NCBI RefSeq assembly: GCF_035917575.1
Contig: NZ_CP109090.1
Coordinates: 6,820,001-6,884,000 of the forward strand
Length of the DNA stretch: 64,000 nucleotides
Origin: Streptomyces sp. NBC_01788
Lineage (GTDB): Bacteria > Actinomycetota > Actinomycetes > Streptomycetales > Streptomycetaceae
Direction of reading: 5' to 3'
Part shown: piece by piece, positions 16,345 through 25,238 of the stretch
Layout: every line of letters starts with the position of its first letter
Position numbering within the stretch: position 1 is the first letter of the stretch
The notes under the pieces: generated by a model
What the model was told of the DNA's origin: nothing
The model's database searches: none
What the model saw: only the letters and a program-made list of their open reading frames with translations
Translations under genes and position numbers: made by a program

Positions 16345-18654
16345 CTACTCGTTGCGCAACGCCTCCGCGACCGTGAGACGTGCCGCGCCCCGTGCCGGGA
16401 CGAAGGCGCCCAGGACCGCGATCGCGACGCCCGACACGGCCAGGAGAGCCAGGGTGCCGGCCCGCCAGACGTCCGTCATGAAGGCGGGCAGGACGATGTC
16501 CACGGCGTCGGCCATCCGCGGCACCACCAGGCCGTAGCCCGCGATGCCCAGGGGAACACCGAGCAGCGCGCCGACCGCGCCGAGCAGCGCCATCGACGTC
16601 ACGACCATCACGGTCACCTGCCGTGGCGTCATGCCGATCGACTTCAGCATGCCGAAGTCGCGGCGACGGTCGCGGGTGTTGAGGACGACCGTGTTGAGGA
16701 CGCCGAGTGAGGCCACCACGGTGAGCATCGCGGTGAGCAGCGCCGCGGAGCCGACGATGGTCTGGGTAGTGGTGTTCGGGCCTTGTGGCACCGGGTCGAC
16801 CCCGGAATCGACGGCCCTGGCGGCACGCGCGTAGGCGCTCGCGTCCGCGCCGCCGCGCAACGAGATCAGGTAGGCGATGGGCTTCTCACCCGGGGACAGC
16901 GCCGTCAACGTCGGCCAGTCGGCGAAGACCAACTGGCCGTTGGTCTCCATGCATTCACCGACCACGACCGCGTTCTCCCGGCGGTCTCCCTTCTCCAGGA
17001 CGAGACGGTCACCGACTCGCAGGCCGTGCCGGTGCAGGAAGGCCGAGGTGGCCACGACCTCGCCGGTACGGCTCGTCCACCGGCCCTCGACGAGCACGGC
17101 GTCCGACTGCGGCCGGTCACCGCGGCGTCCCTCGAGCAACACCGACCGCACTGAGCCGGTGATACGGGCCTCCGCGACCCCCCTCGCGGTGACGCCGCTC
17201 GCACCGGGCAGCGAGCGCAGCAGCGACTGCAGCGCGAGGTCCCCGTGTTCCGGCTCGATCACCTTGCCGTGGCCGGCCCTGCCCGCGTACACCGTGACCT
17301 GGAAGTCGTCCCGCCCCGCGTTCCCGAACCTGATCATCGTCGTTCCCAGGCCGGTCGCGAACGTCACGGTGGCCACCCCGAGGACGACGGCGGCGAGCGT
17401 GAGGCCGCTGCGGCCCGGCCGGGCGAACGGCAGGCCCACCCCCAGGCTCACCGAACGCGGCAGCCGGCTGCCCGCCAGCCGGCGCTGAATGCCCAACGCC
17501 CGCCCGGCGCGCGGGGCGCTGCCGGCGCTGATCGCCCGCGCTGCGGACAGCCGGTGGGCGCGCGCCGCCGGAATCAGCGCGGCGAGCACGCAGACGGCGG
17601 GCATGCCGAGCAGTACGAGCACGTTCACCCAGGGCGCGATGCCGACGCTGTGGTGGAACACGCCCGCGTCCGGCCCGGAGAACACGAACTCCAGGAGAGG
17701 ACGGGCCAGTAGATTGCCGACGACGGTGCCGACCACGCAGCCCGCGACCGCGGGAACGGAGACCATCGTGAGGTAGACGGCGACGACCTGCCCCGGCGTG
17801 AACCCCAGGGCCTTGAGGATGCCGATGTGCCGGAAGCCGGAGATCACCGCGCCGCTCACCACGTTGCTGACGATGAGCACCGCCACCACGATGCCCAGAA
17901 CACCGAACGCCATAAGGTACGGGGCGTAGGCCCGCGCCGAACTCCCCACCTGGCTCTTGAGCGTGAGATACGACTGGGAGGCGGTGAGCGCGTCCTCGGG
18001 CAGGTCCCCGGTCACCGCGGACAGGCCCGCGCGGAGCCGGCTCTCCGAGGACGCGTCCGTGAAACGAAACAGCATCTGGGTGGCCGTCGGGTGCAGGGCA
18101 GGCATCTGCCCTGGCGCGACCCAGGCGTCCGCGGTGCGGCTCATCTCGAAGCCGAACCCGACGATGGTCAGCGTCGGCCCAGAGGGCACCTTGATCCGCT
18201 CACCGAGGTCGTGCGGCGTCCAGCCCGACTGCCGGTTCACGACGATCTCACCGGGCCGGGTGGCCCAGCGGCCCGCCCACAGGTCCACCCGGTCCACCGG
18301 GCCTCCGGGACCGGGGCGGCCCACGACCGTGACCGCGCCGGGAAGTCCGTGGGCGCCGTCCCTCGGCAGGTCGAGCGCGGCCTGCGCGAAGGGCCCGGCA
18401 ACGGCCTCCGCCCCGGGCCCGCGAGCTGCCTGCGCCAACCGCGCGTCCGAGACCTTCCCCGGATCGAACGCGGCGACGACGTGCGGGCCGCGCTGCTCGG
18501 CGAACGCCTTGTCGAACGGGGCGGACGCGGAGTCGACGAGGCCGAGCGCGACCACGATCGCCCCGGTCGAGGTCAACGTGACCAGCCAGATGACGAACGT
18601 CTGCAGCCTGCGCCGCCGTACGGCCGCCTGCGCGGCCCGCCACACCGCCCTCAT
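16345..18654 (-). CDS. FtsX/MacB-type ABC transporter permease
   Basis: A 769-residue membrane protein with the tandem FtsX layout: one N-terminal transmembrane helix (about 18-40), a large extracellular domain, three helices near 230-370, a second anchor (about 415-440), another extracellular domain and three C-terminal helices. Each helical bundle carries the FtsX segment around an ILKALGF or MLKSIGM motif. Family members export lipoproteins, peptides or antibiotics, or transmit bacitracin-type stress, rather than import. The start overlaps the stop of the ATPase gene. A divergent two-component system suggests envelope-stress control. Confidence 0.9.
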   Translation of the reverse strand: MRAVWRAAQAAVRRRRLQTFVIWLVTLTSTGAIVVALGLVDSASAPFDKAFAEQRGPHVVAAFDPGKVSDARLAQAARGPGAEAVAGPFAQAALDLPRDGAHGLPGAVTVVGRPGPGGPVDRVDLWAGRWATRPGEIVVNRQSGWTPHDLGERIKVPSGPTLTIVGFGFEMSRTADAWVAPGQMPALHPTATQMLFRFTDASSESRLRAGLSAVTGDLPEDALTASQSYLTLKSQVGSSARAYAPYLMAFGVLGIVVAVLIVSNVVSGAVISGFRHIGILKALGFTPGQVVAVYLTMVSVPAVAGCVVGTVVGNLLARPLLEFVFSGPDAGVFHHSVGIAPWVNVLVLLGMPAVCVLAALIPAARAHRLSAARAISAGSAPRAGRALGIQRRLAGSRLPRSVSLGVGLPFARPGRSGLTLAAVVLGVATVTFATGLGTTMIRFGNAGRDDFQVTVYAGRAGHGKVIEPEHGDLALQSLLRSLPGASGVTARGVAEARITGSVRSVLLEGRRGDRPQSDAVLVEGRWTSRTGEVVATSAFLHRHGLRVGDRLVLEKGDRRENAVVVGECMETNGQLVFADWPTLTALSPGEKPIAYLISLRGGADASAYARAARAVDSGVDPVPQGPNTTTQTIVGSAALLTAMLTVVASLGVLNTVVLNTRDRRRDFGMLKSIGMTPRQVTVMVVTSMALLGAVGALLGVPLGIAGYGLVVPRMADAVDIVLPAFMTDVWRAGTLALLAVSGVAIAVLGAFVPARGAARLTVAEALRNE

Positions 18655-19394
18655 GCGGACGGCTCCAGGGTGTGCTCGCCGGCCACCCGGCCGTCGGTAA
18701 GGAGGACCAGCCGGCTGGCGCAGCGCCGCGCGAGGTGCTCGTCGTGCGTGACCAGGATCAGCGTCTGGCCGATCTGGTTGAGGTCGAGCAGCAGGTCCAT
18801 CACCTGCTCGCCGGAGCGGCTGTCCAGGGCGCCGGTCGGCTCGTCGGCCAGCAGCAGGGCGGGGCGGTTCATCAACGCCCGCGCCACGGCGACGCGTTGC
18901 CGTTCACCGCCGCTGAGCACGGCGGGGTAGGCGTTCCGCCGGTCGGCGATGCCGAGTTCCTCGAAGAGTTCCAGGGCGCGGCGGCGGGCCTGCCGGGCCG
19001 GGGTGCCGGTCAGTTGTGCGGCCAGGGCGACGTTGTCCAGCGCGGACAGGTCGTCGATGAGGTTGAAGAACTGGAAGACCATGCCGATCCGCCGCCGCCG
19101 GTACAGGGCGAGGCCCTTCTCGCTCAGCGCCCCGACGTTCTCCCCATGTACGAGTACCGTGCCGCCCGTCGGACGGTCCAGGCCGGAAATCATGTTGAGC
19201 AGCGTGGACTTGCCGCACCCCGAGGGCCCCATCACCGCGACCGCCTCCCCGGCCCGGATCTCGAGCGACACCCCGTCCAGAGCCGTCGTCCCGCCGTACT
19301 CCTTGCGCACACCGTCGAGTCGTACGACGGCCTCTCCGCTGCTGTCCTCAGTGACCATGCACGGGACGCTAGGCGAAGAGGCGTGCGTGGACAT
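18651..19394 (-). CDS. ABC transporter ATP-binding protein (LolD/MacB type)
   Basis: A 247-residue ATPase. Walker A is GPSGCGKST (56-64), the signature is LSGGERQRVAVARAL, Walker B is LLADEPTGALD, and the H-loop lies in VTHDE. It pairs with the FtsX permease, whose ATG overlaps its stop. The ATG at 19394 follows GGAGG but with short spacing; an internal ATG at 19358 is an alternative that would remove 12 non-conserved residues. Confidence 0.93.
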   Translation of the reverse strand: MSTHASSPSVPCMVTEDSSGEAVVRLDGVRKEYGGTTALDGVSLEIRAGEAVAVMGPSGCGKSTLLNMISGLDRPTGGTVLVHGENVGALSEKGLALYRRRRIGMVFQFFNLIDDLSALDNVALAAQLTGTPARQARRRALELFEELGIADRRNAYPAVLSGGERQRVAVARALMNRPALLLADEPTGALDSRSGEQVMDLLLDLNQIGQTLILVTHDEHLARRCASRLVLLTDGRVAGEHTLEPSA

Positions 19395-19497
19395 CGCCCT
19401 CCGGACGGCACTCGTAGGCGCACCTCATCCTCCGGATGCAGCGCCATGGATCCACAGGCTGATGTGGATCGGACGCCGGTCTGCGAAGGTGACCGTC

Positions 19498-20382
19498 GTG
19501 TGGGAGTGGGAGCCGGACGCCCTGGTGGCGGCGCTGGCAGTGACGTGCGCGGCCGCCGGATGGCTGGCGGTGGCGCTCGTGCGCACCAGGCGCCGGTGTC
19601 GGACCGTCGTGGGAGAACGCGGCTGGCTGCTGGAGCGGGAACGGGAGAGCGCCGCCCGTACCGCGGTGGCGGCCGAACGCGACCGTATCGCCCGTGAGTT
19701 GCACGACATAGTCAGCCACAATGTGAGCCTCATGGTGGTTCAGGCCGGGGCGGCGAGGGAGGTGCTGGGCATCATGCCGGACGAGGCCGCGGCGGCGTTG
19801 AGGGCCGTGGAGGACGCGGGGCGCGGGGCGATGACCGACCTGCGGCACCTGCTGGGCCTGCTGGCGCCGTCGCAGAGCGGCGAGGACACGGACTACGAGG
19901 ACCTGGTCCAGGGAGTGGGAGGCGACCAGGACGGCACAGGGCCGGCGCCGCAGCCCGGCCTCGACCGGCTCGGCGCGCTCGTCGACCGGATCTCGTTCGC
20001 CGGACTGCCCGTGGAGGTACGGATCTCCGGCGAGCCGCGCCCGCTGCCCGAGGGCGTCGACGTGACCGCCTACCGCATCGTCCAGGAGGCGCTGACCAAC
20101 GCCCTCAAACACGGTGACGGCGGCAAGGCCGAGGTCACCGTGCGGTACGCGGACCACGCCCTGCGGGTGGAGGTGCTGAACACCGGCCCGAGCGTGCTGA
20201 CCGGCACCGTGCCCGCGCGGCCCGTCTCGACTCCGGCCGCCCCGCGACACGGTGACGGCACGGGCCGCGGTCTTCTCGGTCTGCGGGAGCGGGTCGCGGT
20301 GTACGGAGGAGACCTGGACGCCCGCCGCCGACTGGGCGGCGGCTACCGGGTGCGGGCACGCATCCCCCTGGACCGCCCATGA
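19498..20382 (+). CDS. Two-component sensor histidine kinase (NarL-partner class)
   Basis: A 294-residue protein. It has one N-terminal transmembrane helix (about 8-28) and no sensor domain. A HisKA_3 dimerisation region has H69 in ARELHDIVSHN, and a HATPase domain carries N-box QEALTNALKHG and GRGLLGLRERV. Intramembrane-sensing kinases of this type often sit beside FtsX exporters and respond to the transported compound. The GTG at 19498 is chosen because GAAGG lies eight bases upstream; the ATG at 19462 is possible. It is divergent from the ABC operon and coupled to the regulator by ATGA. Confidence 0.88.
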   Translation: MWEWEPDALVAALAVTCAAAGWLAVALVRTRRRCRTVVGERGWLLERERESAARTAVAAERDRIARELHDIVSHNVSLMVVQAGAAREVLGIMPDEAAAALRAVEDAGRGAMTDLRHLLGLLAPSQSGEDTDYEDLVQGVGGDQDGTGPAPQPGLDRLGALVDRISFAGLPVEVRISGEPRPLPEGVDVTAYRIVQEALTNALKHGDGGKAEVTVRYADHALRVEVLNTGPSVLTGTVPARPVSTPAAPRHGDGTGRGLLGLRERVAVYGGDLDARRRLGGGYRVRARIPLDRP

Positions 20383-21083
20383 CGACGACCACCGCCGGGG
20401 CCGCGCCGCGCGTCCTCATCGCCGACGACCAGACGCTCATCAGGACCGGCTTCCGGCTGATCCTGACCGCCCGCGGCATCGAGGTCGTGGGGGAGGCGGC
20501 AGACGGCGAGGAAGCGCTGGCGGCAGCGAGTGAACTCAGACCGGACGTCGTCCTGATGGACATCCGCATGCCGCACATGGACGGCCTCGAAGCCACCCGC
20601 CGCATCCTGGAACGACTTCCCGACTGCCGGGTCCTCATCCTGACCACCTTCGACCTGGACCGCTACGTCTACACCGCGCTGTCCATCGGGGCCAGCGGCT
20701 TCCTGCTGAAGGACGTCACCCCGGAGCACCTGGCGGCGGCCGTACGCCTCGTCGACACCGGCGACGCCCTGCTGGCCCCGTCGATCACCCGCCGACTGGT
20801 CGAACGCTTCGCCTCGCAGCCCGCCCGCACACCCGCCGTACCCACCGACCTGGCCGCGCTGACCCCGCGCGAACTGGAAGTCCTCACCCTGCTGGGCCGC
20901 GGCCTGTCCAACGCCGAACTGGCCACCGAACTGACCCTGAGCGAAGCCACGGTGAAGTCCCACGTGGCCCGCATCTTCGCCAAACTGACCCTCCGCGACC
21001 GGGCCCAGGCGGTGGTGCTCGCGTATGAGACGGGGCTGGTCCGGCCGGGTGGCTCCGGAGGGAGTGGATCCCCGGGCTCGTGA
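20379..21083 (+). CDS. LuxR/NarL-family response regulator
   Basis: A 234-residue protein. The receiver domain (10-130) has acidic pocket D16/D17, phospho-acceptor D61 (VVLMDIRMP) and Lys in LLKDVTP. The C-terminal LuxR helix-turn-helix (about 160-220) contains LTPRELEVLTLLGRG and SEATVKSHVARI. Partner of the kinase, whose stop it overlaps by four bases. Likely target: the divergent ABC exporter promoter between 19395 and 19497. Confidence 0.93.
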   Translation: MTTTTAGAAPRVLIADDQTLIRTGFRLILTARGIEVVGEAADGEEALAAASELRPDVVLMDIRMPHMDGLEATRRILERLPDCRVLILTTFDLDRYVYTALSIGASGFLLKDVTPEHLAAAVRLVDTGDALLAPSITRRLVERFASQPARTPAVPTDLAALTPRELEVLTLLGRGLSNAELATELTLSEATVKSHVARIFAKLTLRDRAQAVVLAYETGLVRPGGSGGSGSPGS

Positions 21084-21355
21084 ATGGGCCCATGGCTCGG
21101 CCTCCTTGCCGTGCGGACATCAGCAGCAGCCACCTCGGCGGTGAGCCCGGGACCGTTCGGTGGTCGGGTGCGGGATGGCTCGGGACGTCACCGGCCCTCT
21201 GCCGACCGGCTCAGTACCGGCGCAGCACGTGACGCCCCCGTTCCGTTCGCCACCCCGTGGAGTCGGCCGACCGGTCGGATCACCTGCACGGCGGCTCTCC
21301 CGGCCAGGTGCTGATCATTCGACTGTTCTGCCCGCGCTTCACCTTCGTGCTGCAC

Positions 21356-21380
21356 AATGCAGCTAATGCAGCTAAAATGC
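21356..21380 (+). promoter_or_regulatory. Tandem operator and leaderless promoter of vapBC
   Basis: AATGCAGCT is repeated exactly at 21356-21364 and 21365-21373, followed by a partial third unit, AAAATGC. TAAAAT at 21373-21378 is a good -10, which would place the transcript start at or beside the ATG at 21385; no Shine-Dalgarno sequence is present. Ribbon-helix-helix antitoxins commonly bind such tandem sites. The upstream 270 bp (21084-21355) hold no gene that I can support. Confidence 0.5.
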
Positions 21381-21384
21381 CTGC

Positions 21385-21615
21385 ATGACTGCTTTGACGA
21401 TCCGCGACGTTCCGGACGACACGCTGGCCATACTGAAGACGCGCGCGGCCCGCACGGGCAAGTCTCTCCAGGCGTACGCGCTTGATCTGCTCGTCGGTGA
21501 GGCGGAGAGGCCCACACTGGCCGAAGCCGCCGCCCGTGCCGAAGCGCAGGCAGGCGCCGTTCTGAGCCCCTCGGACGTTCTCGGGGCGATCGACGACGCG
21601 AGGTCCGGCCGTTGA
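21385..21615 (+). CDS. vapB: FitA/VapB-like ribbon-helix-helix antitoxin
   Basis: A 76-residue protein. The N-terminal MTALTIRDVPDDTLAILKTR is a typical ribbon-helix-helix strand and helix, and the acidic Ala-rich C-terminal tail would wrap the toxin. It lacks a ribosome-binding site and probably has a leaderless mRNA. Its stop overlaps the toxin start by TTGA. It should neutralise the PIN toxin and repress the operon. Confidence 0.85.
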   Translation: MTALTIRDVPDDTLAILKTRAARTGKSLQAYALDLLVGEAERPTLAEAAARAEAQAGAVLSPSDVLGAIDDARSGR

Positions 21616-22031
21616 TTGTCACCGACTGCTCGGCGCTGGTGTTCTTCCTCACCGATGCGGGGCCGACCGGGCACCAGGTTCGGGAGCGCGTGGCGAAGGA
21701 AGACCGGCTCGCCGCCCCTCACCTGATCGACTACGAGATCATGTCCGCCCTGCTCGGCCTGGCTCGCGGTCGGCGCGGCGGCGAGCCGAAGCTGACCGAA
21801 AGGCAATTGAGCAAGGCCTTGGCCACCTACCGTGACCTCGCCATCGACCGACACGAGACCCTGATCCTCTGGGAGCGCGTCAAAGGACTCTCGAGCAATC
21901 TGTCCGCGTACGGCGCGCAGTACGTCGCGCTGGCCGAAACTCTGGGCGTACCGCTACTGACGTGCGATGCCAGGATCGCCCGGAGCGGTGCGGCACGCTG
22001 CGAGATCGAGGTGTTCGGAGCGGGCTCCTGA
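21612..22031 (+). CDS. vapC: VapC-like PIN-domain protein, one catalytic acid replaced
   Basis: A 139-residue PIN domain starting with TTG inside the antitoxin stop. VapC toxins are Mg-dependent ribonucleases that cut tRNA or rRNA with a cluster of Asp/Glu. D5 (VTDCSAL), E42 (DYEIMSALL) and D119 (LLTCDARI) are present. The position normally filled by Asp in the YDAxYVALA motif is Gly (G101; SAYGAQYVALAE). Loss of this acid should weaken metal binding, so the toxin may be impaired or inactive. Confidence 0.85.
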   Translation: MIVTDCSALVFFLTDAGPTGHQVRERVAKEDRLAAPHLIDYEIMSALLGLARGRRGGEPKLTERQLSKALATYRDLAIDRHETLILWERVKGLSSNLSAYGAQYVALAETLGVPLLTCDARIARSGAARCEIEVFGAGS

Positions 22032-22164
22032 GCGTCCCGGGGTGCCGCTTGCCAGGAGCGGCTCGGCGGGGCGCTTCAGAAGGGCCGGACTGGGTCCGGC
22101 GGTGGCGGCCAGGGGAAGGAGCGCCACCAGGAACCCGAGAACGATGTACGGGTGGACCAGGCCT

Positions 22165-22297
22165 GGGGCCGGATCAGCTTCACGGCGACCGGCCGGTCCA
22201 GTACGGCGTCGTAGCCGCGCCACACGTCTCCCATGCCGCCGTGGCTGAACTGCTCCAGCAGCTCGTAGCGTTCCGCGATCCGTCGTACGTCCGGCAC
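22165..22297 (-). pseudogene. Serine/threonine protein kinase, N-terminal remnant
   Basis: From the GTG at 22297 the minus strand reads ERYELLEQFSHGGMGDVW and then RPVAVKLIRP, the first strands and glycine loop of a PknB-type kinase including the VAVK lysine. The similarity stops after about 45 residues, and the frame then runs into unrelated Pro/Trp-rich sequence. No catalytic loop (HRD) or DFG segment follows. It is a broken kinase gene. A CCCCCG-repeat tract (about 22308-22326) lies just upstream. Confidence 0.65.
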
Positions 22298-22422
22298 CTG
22301 GCTCTCGCCCCCGCCCCCGCCCCCGTCCCGTCGAGCGTCCGAAGTCGTCTTCGATGTGGTTCGGGATCAGTCTCGCCGGTACGGATTCGGTGCGTCCAGC
22401 CGGACGCGGGGAACTGGACGGT

Positions 22423-22890
22423 CTATGTCGTCGGGGTCAGGACCGGGGCAGTGCACTCCGCCCATACGGTCTTGCCCGGCCCGCCGGAGGTGCGCGGGGA
22501 GCAGCCCCAGTGGTCGGCGAGCGCCTCGACGAGGAGCAGGCCGCGTCCGCAGTCCCCGAGGGCGTCGGCGGTGGAGCCGTTGTCCGGCGGGACAGCGGGG
22601 AGTCGTTCACCTCGGGTGTCGCTGACCTCGATCCGTACGGTCGCCGTGGCCGGGTCCGCGGTGAGCAGGACGTGGAAGTCCCGACCGGAGACATGCCCAT
22701 GGCGTACGGCGTTCGCGCACAGCTCCGCCGCGACGAGCGTGATGGCGTCGTGCGCGTCACTGCCGTACGGGATCCCCCAGGCGTCGAGCCGGTGCCCGCA
22801 CAGCCGCCGGGCCAGGCGGGCGCCGCGCGGGGTGGAGCTGAAGCGCATCGCGAAAAGGTGTGCGGTGAGAGGTGGTTGAGTTGCGGTCAT
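22423..22890 (-). CDS. RsbW-like ATP-binding regulatory protein (HATPase_c_2)
   Basis: A 155-residue single-domain GHKL ATPase. The N-box is AAELCANAVRHG and the G-boxes lie around DCGRGLLLVEALAD. Proteins of this class in Streptomyces accompany DUF5753 helix-turn-helix regulators and DUF397 proteins in development-related clusters and are thought to act as anti-sigma-like switches. Here the usual divergent regulator is missing next to it; the matching one lies 3 kb away at 25880. The ATG at 22890 lies in a promoter segment that is duplicated at 25762. Confidence 0.85.
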   Translation of the reverse strand: MTATQPPLTAHLFAMRFSSTPRGARLARRLCGHRLDAWGIPYGSDAHDAITLVAAELCANAVRHGHVSGRDFHVLLTADPATATVRIEVSDTRGERLPAVPPDNGSTADALGDCGRGLLLVEALADHWGCSPRTSGGPGKTVWAECTAPVLTPTT

Positions 22891-23004
22891 GCACTCACAG
22901 TGGTGCCCTGTGGCACACCGTGACCAGTGGTGACGCGCCGACGCCGGACAGTCGTCCGTGGCGGCGCGCGGCCGTGTACGCGGCGGTACGGGCGAGAGAC
23001 GCGG
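22888..23004. repeat. Duplicated bidirectional promoter, left copy
   Basis: About 115 bp, from the start codon of the RsbW-like gene outward, match 25762-25879 at roughly 88% by hand count. At the far end, where the right copy has the regulator's ATG, this copy reads ACG, and the regulator's reading frame does not follow. Confidence 0.75.
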
Positions 23005-23115
23005 GACGGAGAACAGCGGCCCCCCGCTTCGCAGTTCTGGCTGGACGCCGAGCCTGACCGGCTCCGAGGCGGTGAGAGTACGACCTTCGGCCGAGGCCGT
23101 GGCCGGCACAGCGAG

Positions 23116-23150
23116 GCGCTCCGCCCCGAGGTGCTCGTGGGGCGGAGCGC
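23116..23150 (-). terminator. Terminator of the tgm-type RiPP operon
   Basis: A perfect 12-bp stem: GCGCTCCGCCCC (23116-23127) pairs with GGGGCGGAGCGC (23139-23150) around an 11-nt loop. It lies 17 bp beyond the stop of the minus-strand methyltransferase gene. Confidence 0.8.
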
Positions 23151-23166
23151 ATGCGTGGGACACGGG

Positions 23167-24291
23167 TCAGCGGCCCGGCCAGATGACCGCCGTCTGTCCG
23201 GACCTGATGGTGATCTCGAACTCCTCCAACGGCGGCGCCCCGGCGCCGCGCCACCGGGTGATGTGCGCCTCGACGGCGTCCCAGACGCGGGACGGCCCGC
23301 CCTGCCGGACCGTCCACCGACCGTCGTGCTCCCGGAGCACTGCCCAGGCGCCGGTGCCGACGTCGAGGAACAGGTGTTCCGTGCGGCCTTCGCGGGTGAG
23401 GCGGACGCACTGAGTGCGTGGCGCGGCGAGCTGGGCGACGAACCGGGTGTTCCAGTCGTCGATCACGTCGGCGCCGAGGACCGCATGCCGCTCGTCGCCC
23501 TCGTCGAGATCGGGGAGCAGCCCTAGCGGCGGCGGCAGTTGTGGCCTGGCGAGCATGAAGGAGATGTGCCCACCGAGGAAGCGGCCGGATGCCGTGCCGT
23601 CCTCGTGCACCGTGAGCCTGGCCAGTTCGGAGGAGTACAGCCAACCGCCGAGGGTGACGAGCACGGTCCCACCGGGACGGGTCTGCTCGATCAGTTCGCG
23701 TGGGACGGTGAGGAGCCCGCAGGTGGCGATCACCCGGTCGTAGTGGGCCCCGTTCTCGTACCCGGCAAGGCCGTCGCCGACGATCAGGTTCGGTGCGAAC
23801 CCGCACTGGCCCAGCGCGACGCGGGCGCGGGTGGACACGTTCTCGTCGACCTCGACGGAGGTCACCGACTCGTCGCCGAGCCGGTGACACATCAGAGCCG
23901 TGGAGTAGCCGGTGCCCGTGCCGATCTCGAGCACCCGGTGGCCGGCGTCGACCTGGAGGTCTTCGAGCATGCGGACCACCAGGCCGGGCATGGTGCTGGA
24001 CGACGTGGGGGCGCGCATGATCTCCCCGTGGACGTCCCCGGGCACGATCGTTCCGGCGACCTGCGTCACCAGGGAGGCATCGTCGTAACACCCCTCCAGC
24101 CACCGCGGGTCGTCCGGCATGACCGGGGCCCACGCGGTGGGCGTCGATCCGTCGACCTGCTGGAAGAAGCCGCCGCGCAGGAACTCGTGGCGCGGAACCG
24201 CGGACACGGCCTTCCGCCAGGGCCCGGTTCGCAGATGTCCGCTGTCGGTCAGCCGCTCAACGAGCCGTGACCTCAGCTCTTCTTCGTTCAC
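23167..24291 (-). CDS. tgmC: PIMT-like O-methyltransferase of an ATP-grasp RiPP system
   Basis: A 374-residue protein. The SAM-binding domain has motif I VLEIGTGTGYST (120-131), preceded by the protein-L-isoaspartate methyltransferase (PIMT) substrate loop (SSSTMPGLVVRM, about 97-108). It is longer than repair PIMTs (about 210 residues), with a C-terminal extension typical of RiPP-associated members. In characterised graspetides (fuscimiditide type) such enzymes methylate an Asp side chain, and the ester then collapses to aspartimide. The GTG at 24291 overlaps the ligase stop in GTGA and follows GGAGAGGAAG, so coupling is expected. The RiPP role is inferred from context and family. Confidence 0.88.
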   Translation of the reverse strand: MNEEELRSRLVERLTDSGHLRTGPWRKAVSAVPRHEFLRGGFFQQVDGSTPTAWAPVMPDDPRWLEGCYDDASLVTQVAGTIVPGDVHGEIMRAPTSSSTMPGLVVRMLEDLQVDAGHRVLEIGTGTGYSTALMCHRLGDESVTSVEVDENVSTRARVALGQCGFAPNLIVGDGLAGYENGAHYDRVIATCGLLTVPRELIEQTRPGGTVLVTLGGWLYSSELARLTVHEDGTASGRFLGGHISFMLARPQLPPPLGLLPDLDEGDERHAVLGADVIDDWNTRFVAQLAAPRTQCVRLTREGRTEHLFLDVGTGAWAVLREHDGRWTVRQGGPSRVWDAVEAHITRWRGAGAPPLEEFEITIRSGQTAVIWPGR

Positions 24292-25238
24292 GCCGTCTTC
24301 CTCTCCAGGAGATCCGCCATCGCCGCCACCATCGGCAGCCCGGTCTCCGGTTCCAGCCACGCCCATTGCCCGGAGGGGTTGCACTCCAGGAACCACCATT
24401 GCCCCTGGCGGTCCACGGCGAAGTCGAAAGCGCCGAAGACCAGCCGGAAGTGGTCGAGATAGGCGCGCAGGGCCTCGCAGATGCCCGACGGTGGATGGAC
24501 CACGCCGTACCGGAGTCGTGAGTAGTCGGTGCGCCAGTCCAACAGGTCCGACTCGATGCGGACGCAGAACACCTGATCGCCGATGACGGTGACGCGCACG
24601 TCACCGATCTTGTCGATCCGCTGCTGGAAGAGGTGCGCGGTGCCGGCCACCGTGCCGTCGATTTCGTCGGCGGTGACCTCTCGTACCTCGACGGTGCAGG
24701 AGACCCCATCGATTCGGTACAGCGGCGTGGACAGTGGCTTGTAGATGACCGGACGGTGGGTCTTGGCGAAGGTGCGCGCGGTGTCGGGGTCCGAGGTGAT
24801 CGCCGTGGGAGGCAGACGGAATCCGCAAGCGGCCGCGGCGGCAAGCCCGGACGGCTTGAACTCGGCGTCGCCGATGCGGTGCGGGTGATTGACGTACAGG
24901 CAGCCGGGCAGCGAGGCCATGACTCCGCCGAGGCCGTAACGGGCCTGCGTGACGGCGAAGCGCGCGGTCTGACCGTCGAGGTGGGGGAAGGCGAACCCGG
25001 AGGGCCTGCGGTAGTAGAGGGAACGGACGCGGGACAGGTCCGCTGTGCGCGTGGGCGTGCGCAGCGTGCCTCCGATTCCGTTCGACGTGACGGTGGCCGC
25101 GAACGACAGGGTGGCGGGGAAGTCCCCGGAGTCGAACCGCACGACCGGGACGCCCCGGCCGTGCAGTTCGTCGATCACCAGGTCGGTCGTGGGGTCGTCC
25201 AGGTTGGTGACGACCAGAACCGGACCCATGTCTGTCAC
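24288..25238 (-). CDS. tgmB: ATP-grasp ribosomal peptide maturase
   Basis: A 316-residue ATP-grasp ligase of the actinobacterial peptide-maturase family. Family features include VLVVTNLDDPTTDLV at the N-terminus, SLYYRRPSGF, RPVIYKPLS with the ATP-binding lysine, and the metal-binding FLECNPSGQW near the C-terminus. It activates Asp/Glu side chains of the precursor as acyl-phosphates and links them to Thr/Ser (ester) or Lys (amide). The GTG at 25238 overlaps the precursor stop by GTGA; the ATG at 25229 is an alternative start three codons inside. Confidence 0.92.
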   Translation of the reverse strand: MTDMGPVLVVTNLDDPTTDLVIDELHGRGVPVVRFDSGDFPATLSFAATVTSNGIGGTLRTPTRTADLSRVRSLYYRRPSGFAFPHLDGQTARFAVTQARYGLGGVMASLPGCLYVNHPHRIGDAEFKPSGLAAAAACGFRLPPTAITSDPDTARTFAKTHRPVIYKPLSTPLYRIDGVSCTVEVREVTADEIDGTVAGTAHLFQQRIDKIGDVRVTVIGDQVFCVRIESDLLDWRTDYSRLRYGVVHPPSGICEALRAYLDHFRLVFGAFDFAVDRQGQWWFLECNPSGQWAWLEPETGLPMVAAMADLLERKTA

